64,000 nucleotides of DNA from an uncultured Collinsella sp. (GTDB lineage Bacteria > Actinomycetota > Coriobacteriia > Coriobacteriales > Coriobacteriaceae). Position 1 is the stretch's first letter, and the number at the start of each line of letters is the position of its first letter. A model generated the notes under the pieces. That model was not told the DNA's origin, made no database searches, and was given only the letters and a program-made list of their open reading frames with translations. Location of the stretch: assembly GCA_959019775.1 (NCBI GenBank), contig CAUEPS010000010.1, forward strand, positions 1-64,000, read 5' to 3'. A program made the position numbers and the translations under genes. Positions 25,534 through 34,502 of the stretch are shown in pieces.

Positions 25534-25558
25534 AAATACATACTGACAGTATGTATTT
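25534..25558. promoter_or_regulatory. TetR operator
   Basis: AAATACATACT and AGTATGTATTT, perfect 11-bp arms around a 3-nt centre (GAC), 13 bp before the MFS start. A weaker ATACCAACGGTAT palindrome lies at about 25475-25487. Size and position are typical of a TetR binding site controlling an efflux gene. Confidence 0.8.
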
Positions 25559-25570
25559 GGGGGCAGGCTT

Positions 25571-26833
25571 ATGGCTGGGATGCGAAGAATTAGCGTTTCA
25601 TTGGCGCCAAAAACAGTGCGATCTATCAGGCTATTTGGTCTTCTTGTTGCACAGCTGTGTGCGTATTCGATGCTGTCGGCACTGTGCTTTGCGTGTCCGC
25701 TCTACTTGTTCGATTGCAGCGGCTCCTCAACGTTATATGGCGCCGTCGCGGCGATAGCGTTCATACCGGGCGTGCTCGCGACTCCGGTTGGCGGGATTTT
25801 GGCGGATCGGGGAAGACATCGCGGGGTTCTTGTGGTACTCGGCATTGTTCTGATGGCTGCATCACTGCTGTTTATCCCCATGAAGCGTTCGCTGCCTCTT
25901 GCGGTTGTCGTGGCAGCAATGCTTTGCGTCCAATATGGCATCCAATCGCTGCTGAAACCGATGCTTCAAATTGAGGCGGTGCGCATGACGGGCCAAGAAA
26001 AGGTTGAGCGTGCCACTGCGTTGGTCTCGCAGATAATCATGATGAGCAATATCTTGGGGCCTGTAGTCGGGACGGCAGTCTATGGGTGCTTTGGTATCGA
26101 TACTCTATGCGAAACCGCGGCGTTGACGTTTACGATTTCAGCCCTGCTGTTCGGGGGCGCACTCAAGCAAAATGCCTCATCTGAAACGATGGGAGACGGC
26201 GCGACTCGTACGACACGCCGAAACGATTTTCGGGAGTTGATTCGGTACCTGTCTCAAAACTCATCATTGCTCGTTGTGTTTTTGATTGCGGCTATTTTGA
26301 ACCTTGCGTTAGTTGGGTTAACGATTGGTGCTCCTGTTATTGTTGCAAAGCATCTCGGAATGCAGTCATCCTTCGTTGGGATTATTGAGGTGGCTATGGG
26401 CTTAGGTGGTCTTGTCGGCAGTGGTTTGGTCGGTATTTGGCCGCATCGTTTTTCCTTCAAGGGCATATGTCGATATGTTGCGATGATCTGTTTAGGAGTC
26501 GTACCGATTATTGTCACGCTACTGAGCGGTCCTAACGAATTTGCGTTTGTCGCGCTTGCGGCCGGCTCGGCATGGGTCATGGCGTGGGCAAGCGTTACAT
26601 CGGTTGAAGTCGTTTCATTCGTTCAGCGGTCAGCGCCAAAGGAACTCTGCGGAAAAGTGCTGGCACTCGTTTACATGGCGCTTTCCTGCGCAACGCCTAT
26701 TGGCCAATTGGTTTACGGGCTCGCATATGATCGATGGACTCCGGCGATTGTATTCGCAGGAATGTTGGCGGTGCTGACGTTGATTACAGCGCTGTTTTAT
26801 CGGCTGAAAAGTCGCTTATGGCGAATGTCTTAA
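25571..26833 (+). CDS. MFS transporter (efflux-type)
   Basis: A 420-residue major facilitator with about twelve membrane segments and a motif-A-like GGILADRGRHRG loop between segments 2 and 3. It has the general layout of macrolide/drug efflux MFS proteins. The TetR gene upstream and the operator overlapping its promoter suggest substrate-induced efflux. The substrate is unknown. The short leader means the operator practically touches the ribosome site. Confidence 0.87.
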   Translation: MAGMRRISVSLAPKTVRSIRLFGLLVAQLCAYSMLSALCFACPLYLFDCSGSSTLYGAVAAIAFIPGVLATPVGGILADRGRHRGVLVVLGIVLMAASLLFIPMKRSLPLAVVVAAMLCVQYGIQSLLKPMLQIEAVRMTGQEKVERATALVSQIIMMSNILGPVVGTAVYGCFGIDTLCETAALTFTISALLFGGALKQNASSETMGDGATRTTRRNDFRELIRYLSQNSSLLVVFLIAAILNLALVGLTIGAPVIVAKHLGMQSSFVGIIEVAMGLGGLVGSGLVGIWPHRFSFKGICRYVAMICLGVVPIIVTLLSGPNEFAFVALAAGSAWVMAWASVTSVEVVSFVQRSAPKELCGKVLALVYMALSCATPIGQLVYGLAYDRWTPAIVFAGMLAVLTLITALFYRLKSRLWRMS

Positions 26834-26941
26834 GGCACTGGGGCACCGTGAATTTGTGGAGGCAGTGGCACGTCGCGCCGGGACGCCATTGTTTGGGCAC
26901 GCCCGTTCTCGTCTACAATATCGTGCAGACGAAGGAGAGGC

Positions 26942-27805
26942 ATGCCCATGATCAAGATGTTTGCGAGTGACTTAGACGGAACGCTGCTGAACGCCCTGCA
27001 CGAGGCCGACGGAACCATCCGCCGCGCCATTCGCGAGCTGACCGAGGCTGGCCTGCATGTGGTTCCCGCGACCGGACGCTCGACGCTGCCGATCGGCGAG
27101 CATGGCTTTACGGGCCTGGCGCTTGACGCCTGCTGCTCCAATGGATCAATCGTGCGCGACAGTCATGGCGAGGTGCTCAAAACCTGGACCATCGATCCGC
27201 AGGTTACCGAGGAGCTGCTCAAGGCATTCCCGGACATTTGCTTCGACTGCTCAACGTCCGATGGCATGTTTTCGAGCGGTTCGTTCGAGATGCATCAGGC
27301 GGGCTTTAAAAAGGACAACCCCATCAAGCGTATTGTGATGCGCGGCATGCGTGCGCGCGGCGGGTATCACGAGGAGCAGTACTTCGACCAGTCGATCGGT
27401 GACATCCTGCGCCATGACGTGTGCAAGATCAACTGCCGCGTGACCTCGCCCGAGCTGGAGCGCGACCTTAAGGCATATTTGGCCGAGCGATCGGACCGCG
27501 TGGTCAACGCGCCGTTCGATCCGGTGATGTTCGAGATCACGGACGTGGCGTGCAACAAGGGCGAGAGCGTGGCCTGGCTGGCGGGCTACTACGGTATTGC
27601 CGAGGATGAGGTCGCGGTCTACGGCGACGGCGGCAACGACATCGCCATGCTCAAGCGTTTCCGCCACAGCTACGCGACCAAAAACGCAAGCGATGCAGCC
27701 AAGGCCGCCGCGAGCGCGACCATCGGCAGCTGCATGGTCCACGCCGTCCCCAAACACATGCTCGCCACCATGCGCAAGCAAAACTCCCGCACCGTCATCG
27801 AATAA
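26942..27805 (+). CDS. HAD superfamily phosphatase (Cof-type)
   Basis: A 287-residue HAD hydrolase of the Cof/IIB class. Motif I is SDLDGTLLNA with nucleophile Asp10, motif II ATGRS, and motif III/IV is the later KGESVAWLAGYYG and YGDGGNDIAML. Members dephosphorylate sugar phosphates and cofactors such as FMN or pyridoxal phosphate with low specificity. Two ATGs (26942 and 26948) are possible behind GAAGGAGAGG; the difference is two residues. Confidence 0.9.
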   Translation: MPMIKMFASDLDGTLLNALHEADGTIRRAIRELTEAGLHVVPATGRSTLPIGEHGFTGLALDACCSNGSIVRDSHGEVLKTWTIDPQVTEELLKAFPDICFDCSTSDGMFSSGSFEMHQAGFKKDNPIKRIVMRGMRARGGYHEEQYFDQSIGDILRHDVCKINCRVTSPELERDLKAYLAERSDRVVNAPFDPVMFEITDVACNKGESVAWLAGYYGIAEDEVAVYGDGGNDIAMLKRFRHSYATKNASDAAKAAASATIGSCMVHAVPKHMLATMRKQNSRTVIE

Positions 27806-27834
27806 TGTGACAAAGGGACTGCCCTTCGTCACAT
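27805..27834. repeat. Hairpin with a GGGAC core after the HAD gene
   Basis: ATGTGAC ... GTCACAT arms (7 bp) with an inner AGGG-ACTG-CCCT. It starts at the last base of the HAD gene stop. It resembles the other GGGAC-containing hairpins in the window in structure but not in arm sequence. Possibly a terminator; the tail ATCCAAATTATT is only weakly T-rich. Confidence 0.65.
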
Positions 27835-27859
27835 CCAAATTATTGCCTTTACGTGTTGA

Positions 27860-27904
27860 TGCACACGGTGTGCAATAATACTCGCACTGTGCAATAGCGC
27901 ACAG
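27860..27904 (+). promoter_or_regulatory. Two palindromes in the promoter of the TetR-dehydratase unit
   Basis: TGCACAC-G-GTGTGCA (27860-27874) and CTGTGC-AATAGC-GCACAG (27887-27904, with the arms complementary). Both are built on a GTGCA half-site and flank an AATAAT -10-like box at 27875-27880. They lie 22 bp before the TetR start and are probable autoregulatory operators. Confidence 0.6.
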
Positions 27905-27925
27905 GCTGAGTAACAAGGAGGACGC

Positions 27926-28636
27926 TTGTCCCAGCTCGAGAAATGCGATCGCCGGTCCCTTCGCTCGCAGCGTGCCCTTCGCCAGGCGCTTGCCAGCGAG
28001 CTTGCCGAAAGCGGCGACCTTTCGCGCATTAACGTCGCGTCGCTCACCGAGCGCGCCGGTCTTACACGCCGCACGTTCTATTCGCACTACCGCGATATTC
28101 CCGACTTTATCAATCAAATCGAGGACGGCTTGCTGGCCGAGATCCGTGAGCGCATTGAGCTCATCACCGCAGCTCAGCTGCCTGATCTCTATCACAACAT
28201 CGATGAACTCGAGCCGGCGCCCGGTTCGGTTGAGCTGCTGCGTTATCTTGCGGCCAACCGCGACTTAATCGGTGTGCTGCTGGGTCCGGGCGGCGACCAG
28301 GCCTTCATTAAAAGGATCATCGACACCGCGCGTGAGGCTGTGGTGCCGCGTGCGCAGACGGGCATTTTGGGCCTGGCGCTGGGCACGTTCTTTGACTACT
28401 ACGTCACCTACGTCGTGAGTGCCGAGGTCGGCATGATTCAGCGCTGGTTTGAGCGCGGGCTTACCGAATCGCCCGAGGCCATGGCACGCATTATGACGGT
28501 GCTCGCTTTTGTGCGCCCTGGTGACCTGTACGGCCAACCCATCGATATCAACGTGTCGGAATACGGCATGAAGCTATTGAACCTACAGCTCGAGGACGCG
28601 GCCGACACCGCCGCAACCGTCGAGTCCAACAACTAA
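27926..28636 (+). CDS. TetR family regulator upstream of the dehydratase/activase
   Basis: A 236-residue regulator with an N-terminal HTH (ALRQALASELAESGDLSRIN, TERAGLTRRTFYSHYRDIPDF) and a C-terminal domain like the TetR_C_33/YfiR types that accompany many Firmicute membrane genes. It begins with TTG at 27926 behind AAGGAGG; no better start is present. Only 11 bp separate it from the giant dehydratase/activase gene, so it is likely in one operon and controls it, probably through the palindromes at 27860-27904. Confidence 0.85.
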   Translation: MSQLEKCDRRSLRSQRALRQALASELAESGDLSRINVASLTERAGLTRRTFYSHYRDIPDFINQIEDGLLAEIRERIELITAAQLPDLYHNIDELEPAPGSVELLRYLAANRDLIGVLLGPGGDQAFIKRIIDTAREAVVPRAQTGILGLALGTFFDYYVTYVVSAEVGMIQRWFERGLTESPEAMARIMTVLAFVRPGDLYGQPIDINVSEYGMKLLNLQLEDAADTAATVESNN

Positions 28637-28647
28637 GAGGAGAGACA

Positions 28648-31600
28648 ATGAGCAAACTCGTCGAGGGCATCAAGGACCGCATGGTCGCTGCTGCACGCGA
28701 GGCCGCGCCCGCCGTGGTGGACGCCGCGCAGAAGGCCGCGACCGCTGCTGCCGAGAAAGTTGCCGAGGCAGTTGCCGATGCCAAGAACGCGGCAGGGGAG
28801 ACGTCCGTCGCTAGCGAGCCCGCCACCGCCACCGAGCCCGTAGCCGCCGGCCAGGCCCCCGAAGGCGCGATCTTCAACCCCGAGAACGCCCGCGGCAACC
28901 TGCACCTGGGCATCGACGTGGGCTCCACCACCGTTAAACTTGCCGTCCTCAACGACGACAACCAGATCGTCTACGCCAAGTACCAGCGCCACCACACCGA
29001 CGTCCGCGCCTGCGCCCGCGACCTGTTCGAGGGCGCTGCGACCGTGCTGCCGACGGCCCAGATGACCTGCGCCATTACCGGCTCGGGCGGCCTGCTGCTG
29101 TCCCAGTGGCTCGACCTGGAGTTTGTCCAGGAGGTCATCGCCAGCAAGCGCGCTGTCGAGACCCTCATCCCGGCCACCGATGTCGCCATCGAGCTGGGCG
29201 GCGAGGACGCCAAGATCATCTACTTCGACAACGGCATCGAGCAGCGCATGAACGGCACCTGTGCCGGCGGTACGGGCGCGTTCATCGACCAGATGGCAAC
29301 CCTGCTGCACACTGACGCCAGCGGCCTTAACGAACTCGCGGCCAACGCCACCACCATCTATCCCATTGCCAGTCGCTGCGGCGTTTTTGCCAAGACCGAC
29401 GTCCAGCCGCTGCTCAACGAGGGTGCCCGCCCCGAGGACGTGGCTGCCTCCATCTTCCAGGCTGTCGTGACCCAGACCATCTCGGGCCTGGCGTGCGGCC
29501 GTCCCATCCGCGGCAACGTCGCCTTCCTGGGCGGCCCGCTGCAGTATCTCTCCGAGCTGCGCCATCGCTTCTACCTCACACTCAACCTGGACGAGGAGCA
29601 CCGCATTGTGCCCCAAAACGCTCACCTGTTTGTGGCGAGCGGCGCCGCCATGGCACACGAGTCCAATAAGCTCAGCACGTTCCCGCAGCTCATCGAGGCC
29701 ATCGATGCCTTGGGTGACACACAGGGTGCCGAGGTCGAGCGCCTGGATCCGCTCTTTGCCACCGACGAGGACTTTGCCGAGTTCAAGGGCCGCCACGACA
29801 CCGAGGTCGTCCCCAAGGGCAAGCTCGAAGGCTACACCGGCCGCGTGTTCATCGGCATCGACGCCGGTTCCACCACCATGAAGGCCGCGCTCGTGGGCGA
29901 GGACGGCCAGCTGCTGCACACCTGGTACGGCAACAACAACGGCGACATCCTGGGCACGGCCAAGGTCATCATGGCCGATTTCTACAACCACATTCCTGCC
30001 GGCTGTACCATCGGCCACGTGACCACCACGGGCTACGGTGAGGCGCTTCTCATTGAGGCCCTCAAGGCCGATTCCGGCGAGATCGAGACCGTCGCGCACC
30101 TGCGCGGCGCCAAGGCGTTCCTGCCCGGCGTCGAGTTCATTCTGGACATTGGCGGACAGGACATGAAGTGCCTGCGCGTCAAGGACGGCGTCATCGAGCA
30201 CATCATGCTCAACGAGGCCTGCTCGTCGGGCTGCGGCAGCTTTATCGAGAGCTTCGCGGTCTCTATGAACATGGACGTGCGCGCGTTCGCCGATGCCGCC
30301 ATCCATGCCAAGGCCCCGGTCGACCTGGGCAGCCGCTGCACGGTCTTTATGAACTCGCGCGTCAAGCAGGCGCAAAAGGAAGGCGCCACGGTGGGCGACA
30401 TCGCGGCCGGCCTGTCCTATTCCGTCATCAAGAACGCTCTGTTCAAGGTCATTAAGCTGCGCGATCCCAAGGAGATCGGCAGCCAGGTAATCGTTCAGGG
30501 CGGCACCTTTATGTCCGATGCCACGCTGCGCGCGTTTGAGCAGCTCACCGGCGTTCACGCCGTGCGCCCCGACATCGCCGGCTGCATGGGCGCCTATGGT
30601 GCGGCCCTGCTCGCCCGCGATCGCGCCGGCGCCGACGGCGCTTCGACCATTCTTTCTGCCGAGGACATCGCGCACCTCACCGTGACGCAAAAACACGTCC
30701 GCTGCGGTCGTTGCTCCAACAACTGTCAGCTCACCGTCAACGATTTTGGCGGCGGTAGGCGCTTCATTACCGGTAACCGCTGCGAGAAGGGCGCCGGCCA
30801 CAAAAAGCAGAAGACCGAGGCCCCCAACCTCTTTAAAAAGAAAAACGAGCTGCTCTTTAACCGCGAGGTGCTGAGCCCCGACGAGGCCCCGCGCGGCACC
30901 GTGGGTATCCCGCGCGCACTCAACATGTACGAGAACTACCCCTTCTGGCACGCGTTCTTTACGCGCCTGGGCTTTAGCGTGCAGCTGTCCGACCAGTCGA
31001 GCAAAAAGACCTACCAGGCGGGCATTGAGTCCATGCCGTCCGAGAGCGTGTGTTATCCGGCCAAGATGAGCCACGGCCATGTGATGAACCTTATCGACCG
31101 CGATGTCGACTTCATTTGGATGCCGTGCGTGCGCTGGGAGCGCAAGGAGGATCCGACCGCCGGCAACTGCTACAACTGCCCCATCGTCATGAGCTACCCC
31201 ACGGCGTTGGCGCTCAATATCGACGAGATTCGCGAGCAGAACATCGAGTTCCTGTATCCGTTTGTGCCCTATCACGATAAGACCGAGCTCAAGCGCCGTC
31301 TGTACCAGGTGCTCGCTGTCGACCGTGTGGCCGATGCGCAAGCCGGTCGCGGTCGCGTGCGCGGTCCCAAGATCACGCGCTCCGAGGTCGATGCCGCCGT
31401 CAACGCTGCCTTTGAGGCCGACGCGCGCTTCCACGAGGACATCCAGACCATGGGCGAGGAGGCCCTTAAGTGGGTCGAGGATCACGGTGGCCACGGCATT
31501 GTGCTTGCCGGCCGTCCTTACCACAACGACCCCGAGATCAACCACGCCCTGCCTGAGCTTATCTCGAGCTTTGGCTTTGCGGTCTTTACCGAGGATTCGC

Positions 31601-33429
31601 TCGCGCATCTCGTGAAGCCCGAGCGTCCGATTCGCGTCGTCGACCAGTGGATGTACCACAGCCGCCTATACGCCGTCGCCCGTTTTGTGACGATGCGCAA
31701 CGACCTGGACCTGATCCAGCTCAACTCTTTCGGCTGCGGCCTGGACGCTCTGACCACCGACCAGGTGCAGGAGATCCTGGAGGCCAGCGGCAAGATCTAC
31801 ACCGTGCTCAAGATCGACGAGGTATCCAACCTGGGTGCCGCGCGCATCCGCATCCGCTCGCTCATGGCCGCGCTTAAGGACCAGGAGGCCGAGCGCTTGG
31901 GCGAGGCCACGGCCGCGGGCGAGGCCTACGAGCAAGGCGATGCCGCGCCGGTGTCGCCCTCCACGGATGCCCCCGCGTTCGCGAGCCGCAAGTACACGTT
32001 CGAGGCGCAGCGTGAGAGTGCTTCGACCGCGTGGCCCAAGGTGCCCTTTACCGAGCAGATGCGCGAGGAGGGCTACACCATCCTGTGCCCGCAGATGGCG
32101 CCGATCCACTTTGACCTGGTCAAAGAGGTGTTCCGCGGTGCCGGCTACAACTTGGAGCTTCTGCCCTCGACCGATCACGACGCCGTCGAGGCCGGTCTGC
32201 GCTATGTGAACAATGACATTTGCTACCCGTCGATTCTGGTAACGGGCCAGATTATGGAGGCCATCGAGAGCGGCCGGTACGACCTGTCCAAGACGGCCGT
32301 GGTTATCAGCCAGACCGGCGGCGGCTGCCGTGCCACCAACTACATCGCACTCATCCGCAAGGCCCTGCGTGAGAGCGGCCACCCCGAGATCCCGGTGATC
32401 TCGCTTTCGGCCGTGGCGCTCGGCGAGGACAACCCCGGCTTTAAGATTACGCCGGCGCTGCTTAAGCAGGCAGTCTACGCGGTGCTCTTTGGCGACGTGA
32501 TGATGCAGGTGCTCTACCGCTGCCGTCCGTACGAGGCCACGCCCGGTGCCGCCAACGCGCTCTACGAGGAGTACATGGCGCGTGCCCGCAAGCTGGCGCC
32601 TAAGTTCAACCGCCACAACTACACCAAGCTGTGCCGCGAGGCCATCCGCGCGTTCGACACCATGCCGCTCGTGGGCGAGGGCACCAAGCCGCGCGTGGGC
32701 GTGGTTGGCGAGATCCTGGTCAAGTTCCATCCCACAGCCAACAACCACGTGGTCGATGTTATCGAGCGCGAGGGCTGCGAGGCAGTGGTGCCGGGCCTGC
32801 TCGACTTCTTCCTGTACTCCATGAGCAACGCCGAGCTGCAGAAGGACGAGCTGGGAAGCTCTGCCACTACGCGCGCGGGCATGCAAGCGCTTATTAAGCT
32901 CGTGGACTGGATGCGTACGCCGGTGGAGGAGATGCTCGAAAAGTCCCGCCGCTTTGAGGCGCCCGAGCGCATCGGCACCATGGCCGACAAGGCCCGCACG
33001 GTGCTTTCGGTGTGCAACAACATGGGCGAGGGCTGGCTGCTCACGGCCGAGATGCTCGACCTGATCGACCACGGCGCGCCTAACATCATCTGTACGCAGC
33101 CCTTCGCGTGCTTGCCCAACCACGTGGTGGGCAAGGCCGTGATCAAGGAGCTGCGCCGTCAGCACCCCGAGAGCAACATCGTTGCGGTGGACTATGATCC
33201 TGGTGCGTCCGAGGTCAACCAGCTCAACCGCATTAAGCTCATGATCAGCGTGGCCAAGGAGAATATGCGCGCCGGCAAGGGCTTTAAGCTCGAGAAGGTG
33301 GCGCCGCTCGCAATGGACGAGGTCACCGGCCAGATGCGTGCCCATGATGGCTGCGTGAGCTGCGGGCCGGCCAGCGAGGAGGCCGTTGCATCGGTCGCCA
33401 AGCGTCTGGGACGCGGCATTAAGAAGTAG
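28648..33429 (+). CDS. Fused 2-hydroxyacyl-CoA dehydratase activase/dehydratase-related protein
   Basis: A 1593-residue cytosolic protein. An Ala-rich 80-residue N-terminal extension precedes two tandem ASKHA ATPase domains (GIDVGSTTVKLAV near 89 and GIDAGSTTMKAAL near 402), each with cluster-binding cysteines (TCAGGTGAFI ... SRCGVF; ACSSGCGSFI ... SRCTVF). Then come a Cys-rich knot (CGRCSNNCQL, near 685), a DUF2229-like domain and a dehydratase D-subunit-like region. The end carries CVSCGPASEE. Family members use ATP to drive an electron into a radical-type dehydratase or a related double-cubane protein. Substrate and whether it acts alone are unknown; no separate dehydratase subunits are adjacent. 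Same architecture as the widespread approximately 1400-residue anaerobe proteins, but with the extra N terminus. Confidence 0.88.
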   Translation: MSKLVEGIKDRMVAAAREAAPAVVDAAQKAATAAAEKVAEAVADAKNAAGETSVASEPATATEPVAAGQAPEGAIFNPENARGNLHLGIDVGSTTVKLAVLNDDNQIVYAKYQRHHTDVRACARDLFEGAATVLPTAQMTCAITGSGGLLLSQWLDLEFVQEVIASKRAVETLIPATDVAIELGGEDAKIIYFDNGIEQRMNGTCAGGTGAFIDQMATLLHTDASGLNELAANATTIYPIASRCGVFAKTDVQPLLNEGARPEDVAASIFQAVVTQTISGLACGRPIRGNVAFLGGPLQYLSELRHRFYLTLNLDEEHRIVPQNAHLFVASGAAMAHESNKLSTFPQLIEAIDALGDTQGAEVERLDPLFATDEDFAEFKGRHDTEVVPKGKLEGYTGRVFIGIDAGSTTMKAALVGEDGQLLHTWYGNNNGDILGTAKVIMADFYNHIPAGCTIGHVTTTGYGEALLIEALKADSGEIETVAHLRGAKAFLPGVEFILDIGGQDMKCLRVKDGVIEHIMLNEACSSGCGSFIESFAVSMNMDVRAFADAAIHAKAPVDLGSRCTVFMNSRVKQAQKEGATVGDIAAGLSYSVIKNALFKVIKLRDPKEIGSQVIVQGGTFMSDATLRAFEQLTGVHAVRPDIAGCMGAYGAALLARDRAGADGASTILSAEDIAHLTVTQKHVRCGRCSNNCQLTVNDFGGGRRFITGNRCEKGAGHKKQKTEAPNLFKKKNELLFNREVLSPDEAPRGTVGIPRALNMYENYPFWHAFFTRLGFSVQLSDQSSKKTYQAGIESMPSESVCYPAKMSHGHVMNLIDRDVDFIWMPCVRWERKEDPTAGNCYNCPIVMSYPTALALNIDEIREQNIEFLYPFVPYHDKTELKRRLYQVLAVDRVADAQAGRGRVRGPKITRSEVDAAVNAAFEADARFHEDIQTMGEEALKWVEDHGGHGIVLAGRPYHNDPEINHALPELISSFGFAVFTEDSLAHLVKPERPIRVVDQWMYHSRLYAVARFVTMRNDLDLIQLNSFGCGLDALTTDQVQEILEASGKIYTVLKIDEVSNLGAARIRIRSLMAALKDQEAERLGEATAAGEAYEQGDAAPVSPSTDAPAFASRKYTFEAQRESASTAWPKVPFTEQMREEGYTILCPQMAPIHFDLVKEVFRGAGYNLELLPSTDHDAVEAGLRYVNNDICYPSILVTGQIMEAIESGRYDLSKTAVVISQTGGGCRATNYIALIRKALRESGHPEIPVISLSAVALGEDNPGFKITPALLKQAVYAVLFGDVMMQVLYRCRPYEATPGAANALYEEYMARARKLAPKFNRHNYTKLCREAIRAFDTMPLVGEGTKPRVGVVGEILVKFHPTANNHVVDVIEREGCEAVVPGLLDFFLYSMSNAELQKDELGSSATTRAGMQALIKLVDWMRTPVEEMLEKSRRFEAPERIGTMADKARTVLSVCNNMGEGWLLTAEMLDLIDHGAPNIICTQPFACLPNHVVGKAVIKELRRQHPESNIVAVDYDPGASEVNQLNRIKLMISVAKENMRAGKGFKLEKVAPLAMDEVTGQMRAHDGCVSCGPASEEAVASVAKRLGRGIKK

Positions 33430-33457
33430 CTTGCCTGCTATGGGCTAGATATGAGAC

Positions 33458-33494
33458 AAACGGGTGGTAGCCGTGCCGGCTACCACCCGTTTTT
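33458..33494 (+). terminator. Terminator of the dehydratase/activase gene
   Basis: AAACGGGTGGTAGCCG-TGC-CGGCTACCACCCGTTTTT, a 16-bp stem with T-run, 28 bp after the stop. Confidence 0.9.
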
Positions 33495-33514
33495 GCTGGA
33501 CATATGTTGCGTAA

Positions 33515-33735
33515 ATGACCTTGCTACAGCCTTCTGTGGGCTTGCCCGATTTTTGGGCCGGCTCGGGCTTTGAGGACAAGTTACTGCAAGCCCAGGGCGA
33601 TTTTTCGCTCAACGCGGGCCAGCACAGCGTTGCCTATCTGCCAAACGACGAGACGACCGCTACGGTCTGCCCATCGCCACCTACGAGATGGAAGCCGAAA
33701 AGTATATCTACCGCGTGTACAAGTACGAGCTGTAG
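33515..33735 (+). pseudogene. Frameshifted remnant of an unrecognised gene
   Basis: An open frame from ATG 33515 reads MTLLQPSVGLPDFWAGSGF and on to LPNDETTA. At that point a -1 shift (near 33660) would continue as YGLPIATYEMEAEKYIYRVY and end KYEL at a TAG (33733-33735). The in-frame continuation instead is low-quality Pro/Arg/Ser sequence. The joined 70-odd residues look protein-like, so I take it as a decayed or sequencing-shifted fragment. No family recognised, no clear ribosome site. Confidence 0.4.
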
Positions 33736-33837
33736 GGCTGCGCTTAGGTTTGACCAATGGAGTATGAAAACACGCCGCTCACCGATACCCCCTCCGCGAG
33801 TGGCAGCCATATGGTTTGATAAAAGAAGCATATAGTT

Positions 33838-33857
33838 GTCGCCAGCCTGCTGGCGAC
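33838..33857. repeat. Short perfect hairpin
   Basis: GTCGCCAG-CCTG-CTGGCGAC. An 8-bp perfect stem with a 4-nt loop between the remnant and the small exported protein gene. No T-run follows on the plus strand. Confidence 0.5.
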
Positions 33858-33925
33858 GTTCTACCTGATATCGGAGGTTCCAGGTATGTTTCGCGCTCCG
33901 TTAAACAACTATCGGTTGGGCTAAC

Positions 33926-34375
33926 ATGGGTCGCCGTGCTATTTCGATAACCCTTGCAGTGGTCTGCCTGGCTGTGCTCCTGGGCGCTACAGGGCTGTTT
34001 GCTATAAGCCGAGAAACGTCTTATATGCAGGAATGCGCTTCCGAAGGGTTTGCCATTGACGGTTACTATCGGGACGACAAGACGAGTCTGGAAACCCTGG
34101 CCTTTCTTGAAGAGGATAACCATCGGTGGCAACTGGTCGACAAAGACGGCAGCTGCGTTGACGGGCAGTTTAAGCGTACGAACGATCCCAATATCCTGGT
34201 ATTAAAGAAGGAAAACGGCGAAGAATTCGGCACGGTTCACGTTGCGTATATATCGCGCCGACGCAATCAGGGGCAGATTTACCTAATTAGAAATACTAAG
34301 GTGACCCGATTTTATCTTGTGAGCACCGATCCGGCGTTTACGGTGGAGTCTGGCGATGTCGATGCGGACGTCTGA
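33926..34375 (+). CDS. Small exported or membrane-anchored protein
   Basis: A 149-residue protein with an N-terminal hydrophobic segment (residues 6-26, after RR), serving as signal anchor; no lipobox. The remainder is a small beta-rich domain (GYYRDDKTSLETLAFLEED, WQLVDKDGSCVDGQF, NILVLKKENGEEFGTVHVAYI). I do not recognise a family. It stands alone, with a terminator after it. Confidence 0.65.
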   Translation: MGRRAISITLAVVCLAVLLGATGLFAISRETSYMQECASEGFAIDGYYRDDKTSLETLAFLEEDNHRWQLVDKDGSCVDGQFKRTNDPNILVLKKENGEEFGTVHVAYISRRRNQGQIYLIRNTKVTRFYLVSTDPAFTVESGDVDADV

Positions 34376-34400
34376 TTCATGGCAATAAAACAGCGAGCGG

Positions 34401-34430
34401 AGCGCGGACGTGAGCTACGTCCCGCTTTTT
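34401..34430 (+). terminator. Terminator after the small exported protein gene
   Basis: AGCGCGGACGT-GAGCT-ACGTCCCGCT with a one-base bulge, then TTTTT. Confidence 0.65.
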
Positions 34431-34502
34431 GCATGTGCCTGCGTCGCGTCTGAGCCTCGCCGCGACTTGCGCCTGTGCGCGGGAGCCATCCCATGCTCCG
34501 CA

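Noticed and set aside
28633..33345. Very long minus-strand open frames (1008 and 559 residues) opposite the dehydratase/activase
   Set aside because: They mirror the codon pattern of the real gene in GC-rich DNA, are rich in Gly/Val/His/Arg/Leu and show no family.
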